Assembly (NCBI GenBank): GCA_030295235.1
Contig: AP026138.1
Location: 248,001-312,000 of the forward strand
DNA from: Fistulifera solaris
Lineage: Eukaryota; Bacillariophyta; Bacillariophyceae; Naviculales; Stauroneidaceae
Reading direction: 5' to 3'
DNA: 64,000 nt
The notes under the pieces were generated by a model. That model had not been told where the DNA came from and did not search any database. It worked only from the letters and a program-made list of their open reading frames with translations. Positions 59,420-64,000 of the stretch are shown piece after piece (the first letter of the stretch is position 1; every line of letters starts with the position of its first letter). Both the position numbers and the translations under genes were made by a program.

Positions 59420-62400
59420 CTATACTTCCGTTAGGTCAGGCTGATCAGTGAGCTGAGTCATCATGTCCGAGAGACTGTACTTCGTGTTCTGGAAAACCTT
59501 ACGGAACAGTGGTTCAAGAGCGGTATACTTGCTATGGGGTTGTTGGATATTGTTGTGCATAATTTGGCATATTTTCGCCAGACGCACAATGCGATTCTTG
59601 AGTTCGTTACGGCGGTCAGTATCTTGATCCTCTGTAAAGCCCTTTTGTTTCGAAACAAGCATCTCGTATACGCCTTTATCCAACGGCGGACCGATGTCAC
59701 CTTCTTCCGATGCAGCAGGGAGAACCAAAACGACTTTAGCTTTCTCTTCATTAGGCAAGTCGAGGCTATTTAGGAGTTCTGTATGACTGTGAAGAATCTT
59801 CTCCGTTTCCAACCATAGTTCCTTGGCATCTTCGTTCGTAGCTTTGCCGTCAGCGACGTCAATACGGATGAGTTGCTGAAGACTCGTGTCTCCCTCTTTG
59901 GCTGGGCAGCGGTCGACGGCGTGCAACAAAACGGTGAGGAACTCATTCTGAGTCGAGTCACTTTCCTTGTAACTCTTCGTCTTGTTGAAGCAGAATCTCA
60001 AGTACATGAGCTCAAGCAGAGCAGTGAGATAGATGCCTTCTGGCAAAAAATCGTGCATTTCCCAAATCGCTGACAACACATTGTGATCCATCGCAAGACG
60101 ATTGTCCTCATCGATGTAACCAAGTTGAACCAAGAAATTGCGAGAAAGTTCAAAGTAGTCCTCGTAGATCTTCGTTTTATTGCAAAACTCTTCGAGAGTT
60201 GTCCCGCACATCCAACGCATCTGTTCCTCAGTAACGGTAGGAAAGATGTTCTTCGTCTTCTTCATTCTTCTTAGGGCAGTGGCGAAGGGTGAGGGTGCGG
60301 ACGCATCGTCGGTGTCGTGAATGAAATGCTTCGTGTCGTCGGGATCATTCGATGCAGCGAGTGCTTGTTGAAGACACATGGTAGGGTAACGGGGTTCCTT
60401 GCCAGTGACGATGCTGATCTGACCGAGCATAAGGTTTTCGATATAAGGCCAGTCCATACCGAGATAGATAATGTTTCCTTGGACATCCAAACCACGGCGA
60501 CCGGCGCGCCCTTGCATCTGCTGAGCAATAAGTGGCGTCAAATCGTCACCCATGTCACCACAGAAGATGCAGGAACGGAAGGGCATATTGACTCCATAAG
60601 CAAGGGCGTCATCTGAGAAGACTACCGCCAAACGACCTTTCTGGGCAAGCATTTGCACTTGTCGGCGATAGCAAGAGAAACCAATTTCATTCGTGTAAAT
60701 AGCGATACCTCGGCGCAAACCACGAATCAGAGCATGATTGACATCAACATTCTCTCCAGCCTTCTTCATATCGGCTATGATGCCCTCTATTTCGTTGTAG
60801 CTCAATCTCTTTCCTGCAGCAGCGTAGACGTACTTGTCATGGGGCTTCGTGGTATCTTCTTGGATGAGCGATTCGTCGACGAACCCAGCCTTGGCTTCTT
60901 CTTCGGCTTCAGCGGCGTTCTCGCGGCTGGCTTTTCCCGCGGCAACCTTTCGCATGTGTGCTTTCTCCCTTGCAACTTTGATCAAGTCCTTACGGTAATT
61001 CGGGAACTCGATCATCTGTTCACTTTCCAAGCGCGCTAAAAGAGTCTTGAACATATTGAAAGCACCGTACGTGTTCAGCTGGAAAGCAACAGCCGGAAGC
61101 AGGTCGCTCTGCTTCAGCTGGTCGACGACGCCGTAGATCGTATCGCTAACGTCGGTTTTCGCAGTCAATGGCGGAGGAAGCTGGGCTTTCTGTAAACGCG
61201 CATAGAGATCCGGATGGGACTGAGAAAGCTGCGTCAATCGCTTTTTGAGATGCACCTCGTAATCCTTGGTTTGGCCTAAAGTGACGCGCTTGCTTTCGCT
61301 CACGCGCTGAGCGAAAAAGTTATCCGGGTCGTCAAGCTCCTCCAAAACCGTCGATGGAAAGATGGCTCTCATTCGTTTCCACAAATCCATGAGATCCGTG
61401 GGGGTCATGCTCAAGGACTCGATAAGCTCGGGTTGCTCCCGAAGGCGATCAGGCGTCATTGCAGCAAGAGGATGAAGTTTCACGAGCTTCTCCTTCACCT
61501 TTCCGTCTTTTCCTTCGGCTTCCACCACAACATATCTCTGCAAGTTAATGAATCTAGCGAAATGCTCTGTGAGTAGAACATCGGCCTTGACCGGGCCATC
61601 GATAACAGTTGCCTCCAAATGCTGTTGTCGAACCGACTCAAACCAGTCTTTCAACTGGGTGGCATTTCCAATGGTAGCACTCAACGCCAAAACGGGACAG
61701 TTGCAAGCCTTGATGATACGCTGTAATGCATCGCCTTCTGGTCCGTTGAGGGTGTGCACTTCATCCAAGACGAGATACTCGAACTGGTTGTATCCACCGT
61801 CCAAGACCATGAACTCTCGTTCTCCTTTCGTCATTTCCTCACCGGCAGCACCGCGTACTTTGCTGAGACTCTTTTCGAGAGCCTTGGGGGTACCAATGTA
61901 GACTTGCGCTTCGCCAGTAACTTCCTGGAACGTAATGAGGTCGGTACAAACTGTCACATTACCCTTAAAGAATTGGTAGTAGGTGGATGCGACCTGCCAG
62001 ACAAGAACCTCACTGGGTAAGACGAAAAGAACGGTGCCTTTCGCATTCTTACAGGTGTAAGTACTAAGAAGCGTCTTTCCCGAAGAGGTAGGAGCGCAAA
62101 CGACAGCCGACTTGCGTTCATCAATGGCCTCCAAAACATTGCACTGCCAGTCTTCAAGCTGGAAACGACGATTATACTTGGAAAGAGGGGGGAAGACGAT
62201 CGGGCATATCCGTGAGCTGGAACGAAATCAGACTTTCCTTGCCATTCATAATCTTGCGGGCGTACTTGAGAGAATCTTTGTAACTACCACGAGCGTCTCC
62301 TCCGTCCTTGTAAAGACTCTTCAGAGTCTGCGCTTCATGGCTAAGCACCACCTTGGTGGGTTCCTTCGTGTCTTTTTCCTTCTTATCTTTCTTACTGCTC

Positions 62401-63238
62401 TTCTTGGGATCCTTCTTGTCCTTCTTAGAATCTTTCTTATCTTGATCTTTGGCTTCTTTCTTGGCCGCCTTATCCAAATTGACTTCGTCATCGGCACTTT
62501 TAAACGAAGGCATTTCTTCCAAGGCCCACAAGATATCCAAAATCTCCGCTTCACTGGAGTTAACGGATCCCTGCTGGTGATCACAGACCGCCAAATGCAA
62601 CATCTTGATCATGCGATGAATCTTTCCCGACGTCGTCTCGCACTGCGTTTCCTGTAATGCCTTGAGTGTCTTGAGGTTGGATAGTTTTTGCAAATCACGT
62701 TCCAAATCTTTCTTGTGTTTTTCCGCCGCATTGGACTCTTTGATGGACTCGGCGGCCGATTTCTTCTTTTCGACACCCTTCTTATTTCCCGCCTTTTTCT
62801 TCAAATCTTCCTCAATCTTCTCTTCGGCGGGCACGGACCGACGGCGTTCCTTTTCTTCTTCCCATTTGCGGGCCGGATCGAAGATGGAGCCTTCCGGCGG
62901 AGCCATATCACGAAGAATGATAGGAATCGAAGATCTTTGTTTGATGGTGGTAATCGCTTTGCGCGTTTCCTTATCGAATACCTAAAAGAAAGCATGGGTA
63001 AGTGAAACGTTGCGCTTTGAAGCGATATACGGAGCAACATTCGTTTTTGATTCTGACTCACCTTCGCGTATCCATCTCGATACATCAAAGACTGGCGATC
63101 AATAAAGAAAAGATCAAAGGTACGGATATTGAAAATGAGCTCCGCATCATCCACCGGGGCGGAGGAAGCCCCCGTGGTCACGGCATTTGCATTGTTGGCA
63201 TTCGTTTGCCTCTGATGAGGCTGAGGAACCAAGGACAT
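59420..63238 (-). CDS. Ski2-like DEVH-box RNA helicase (DDX60/Ski2 group)
   Basis: Exon 1 (63238-63062) starts MSLVPQPHQRQ; exon 2 (62981-59420) continues VFDKETRKAITTIKQRS. The N-terminal 300 residues end in a Lys/Asp-rich stretch (KKDSKKDKKDPKKSSKKDKK). The helicase core has the Q-like LEDWQCNVLEAID, motif I CAPTSSGKT, motif II DEVH, motif III SATIGN, FSDDALAYGVNMPF and motif VI QMQGRAGRRGLD. About 1,245 residues in all. Motif pattern and length point to the Ski2 superfamily, nearest to DDX60-like proteins, rather than Mtr4 (no arch domain is evident). The G run 62187-62192 has one base too many; five gives LPPLSKYNRRFQLEDWQ. It probably unwinds RNA for decay. Confidence 0.87.
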
Positions 63239-63711
63239 AAAACGTGGAACGGTTTTGTTTGTTTTCTGGTTTCTCAATGAAAGATATCGAAAGGCTTGAA
63301 TAGATTGTTGGTGAGTGCAGCTACAACTACAACAACAGCAATCCACGCGTTTGCTTCTCGATCAGATGTGATTGATCCACAAAATAGGCGGTCAACGGAA
63401 CATCTGCTGTTTTGCTGCGTTTCGCCTTCACACGATAACTCCCTCCACACGGACGGCGGAGGAACGAACGAAGTTTCAGCCTTCCAAAAAAGCGTTGTTG
63501 ATTGGCTCCTTCAACATGGCTACTGAAACGTGTCGCTGCGGTTTTGTATTCCCGCGGATGGACTTTCTGATGGATGGACAGACGATGCCATCGTTTCGTA
63601 TCTTTACGTGCCGCTCGCATCCACTCAAAAAAATAGCAATCGTTCATAAAAACGCATCGCAACATGACGGTGGCTGTCCTTACAAAATAAACTACTGCAT
63701 ATTATGGCAAT
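63239..63711. other. Divergent promoter region between helicase and RRP41
   Basis: About 470 bases shared by two genes in opposite directions. Plus-strand frames here (63296-63526, 63372-63920) run out of phase with RRP41 and are rejected. Confidence 0.5.
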
Positions 63712-64000
63712 ATGAGTCAACCATGGCTTCGAAATCGCAATCATTTGTTCGCTTTATGCAACTTACGAACCGACGGGCGCAAAGCCAGCGAAATTCGTCG
63801 CATGCGTTTCCAAATGGGCGTCGTCGAGCAAGTCGCCGGAAGTGCCTTGGTGGAAATGGGTTTGACGGCCGTCTTGGCGACAGTGACGGGACCCACCGAA
63901 TGCCTGCGTCGGGCCGATGAACTTCCCGATCGCGCTGTCTTACAGGTACACTTTGCGGCGGCCCCATTTTGTACGGCCGATCGCAAGCACGTCCCGACGA
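63712..64000 (+). CDS. Exosome core subunit RRP41/EXOSC4 (3' end outside window)
   Basis: The ATG at 63712 reads MSQPWLRNRNHLFALC, then the RNase PH fold: NLRTDGRKASEIRRMRFQMG, QVAGSALVEMGLTAVLATVTGP and DRAVLQVHFAAAPF. The R-x-D-G-R start and G-S-A-x-x-E-x-G motif are those of RRP41/SKI6 in the nine-subunit RNA exosome ring. About 96 codons are present, and the gene continues past 64000. It stands head to head with the Ski2-like helicase. Confidence 0.85.
   Translation, partial: MSQPWLRNRNHLFALCNLRTDGRKASEIRRMRFQMGVVEQVAGSALVEMGLTAVLATVTGPTECLRRADELPDRAVLQVHFAAAPFCTADRKHVPT

Noticed and set aside
63372-63920. 182-codon frame overlapping the start of RRP41
   Set aside because: It lies in a different frame from the clear RNase PH-fold sequence, so it is a shadow.

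Overview
This 64 kb window is nuclear DNA of a pennate diatom, most probably Phaeodactylum tricornutum or a close relative (inference). The reasons are intron-poor compact genes, a TPI-GAPDH fusion with a mitochondrial-type presequence, plastid signal peptides that cleave before Phe (ASAFAP-type), three genes of the diatom-rich DUF6824 type, and a balanced base composition. I recognise 26 protein genes, one of them cut by the right edge, and two tRNA genes. I saw no transposon, virus-like element or CRISPR array.

Layout. 1-10 kb: a membrane nucleotide-cyclase-like protein whose metal aspartates are lost, an hnRNP Q acidic-domain protein, and the histone chaperone HIRA. 10-19 kb: a plastid thioredoxin, an amino-acid transporter, an ankyrin protein, RAD52 and a MAN1/LEM2-type inner nuclear membrane protein. 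19-25 kb: plastid dihydrolipoamide dehydrogenase, an unidentified type II membrane protein, and a HEI10/ZIP3-type meiotic RING protein. 25-30 kb: three neighbouring DUF6824 paralogues. 30-42 kb: a Lys/Ala-rich plastid coiled-coil protein, three secreted proteins made of CBM6-like modules, tRNA-Thr(UGU), a plastid lysophosphatidate acyltransferase, a plastid protein of unknown function, and a hypothetical gene. 43-49 kb: a protein with 15 R-R-x-S sites and a PH-like C-terminus, and the TPI-GAPDH fusion. 50-64 kb: a hybrid histidine kinase with a degenerate ATPase domain, an HMG-box protein, a CID protein, U2 snRNP A', tRNA-Ser(CGA), a Ski2-like helicase, and the start of the exosome subunit RRP41 in divergent orientation to the helicase.

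Two window-wide patterns matter. First, about 21 apparent one-base frameshifts break 15 of the 26 genes. Nearly all lie in or next to homopolymer runs, inside otherwise conserved proteins, so assembly or base-calling error is the likeliest cause. Gene spans below run across these breaks. Second, the intergenic spacers carry many short, often degenerate tandem repeats, and those I noticed have mostly a 7-bp period. They also carry repeated copies of TACTCCGTA / TACGGAGTA.

Several genes share processes, although nothing here is an operon: RNA decay (RRP41 and a Ski2-like helicase, head to head), recombination (RAD52, HEI10-like), chromatin and nuclear envelope (HIRA, HMG box, MAN1-like), pre-mRNA processing (U2A', CID, hnRNP Q-like), and plastid metabolism (DLDH, LPAAT, thioredoxin).
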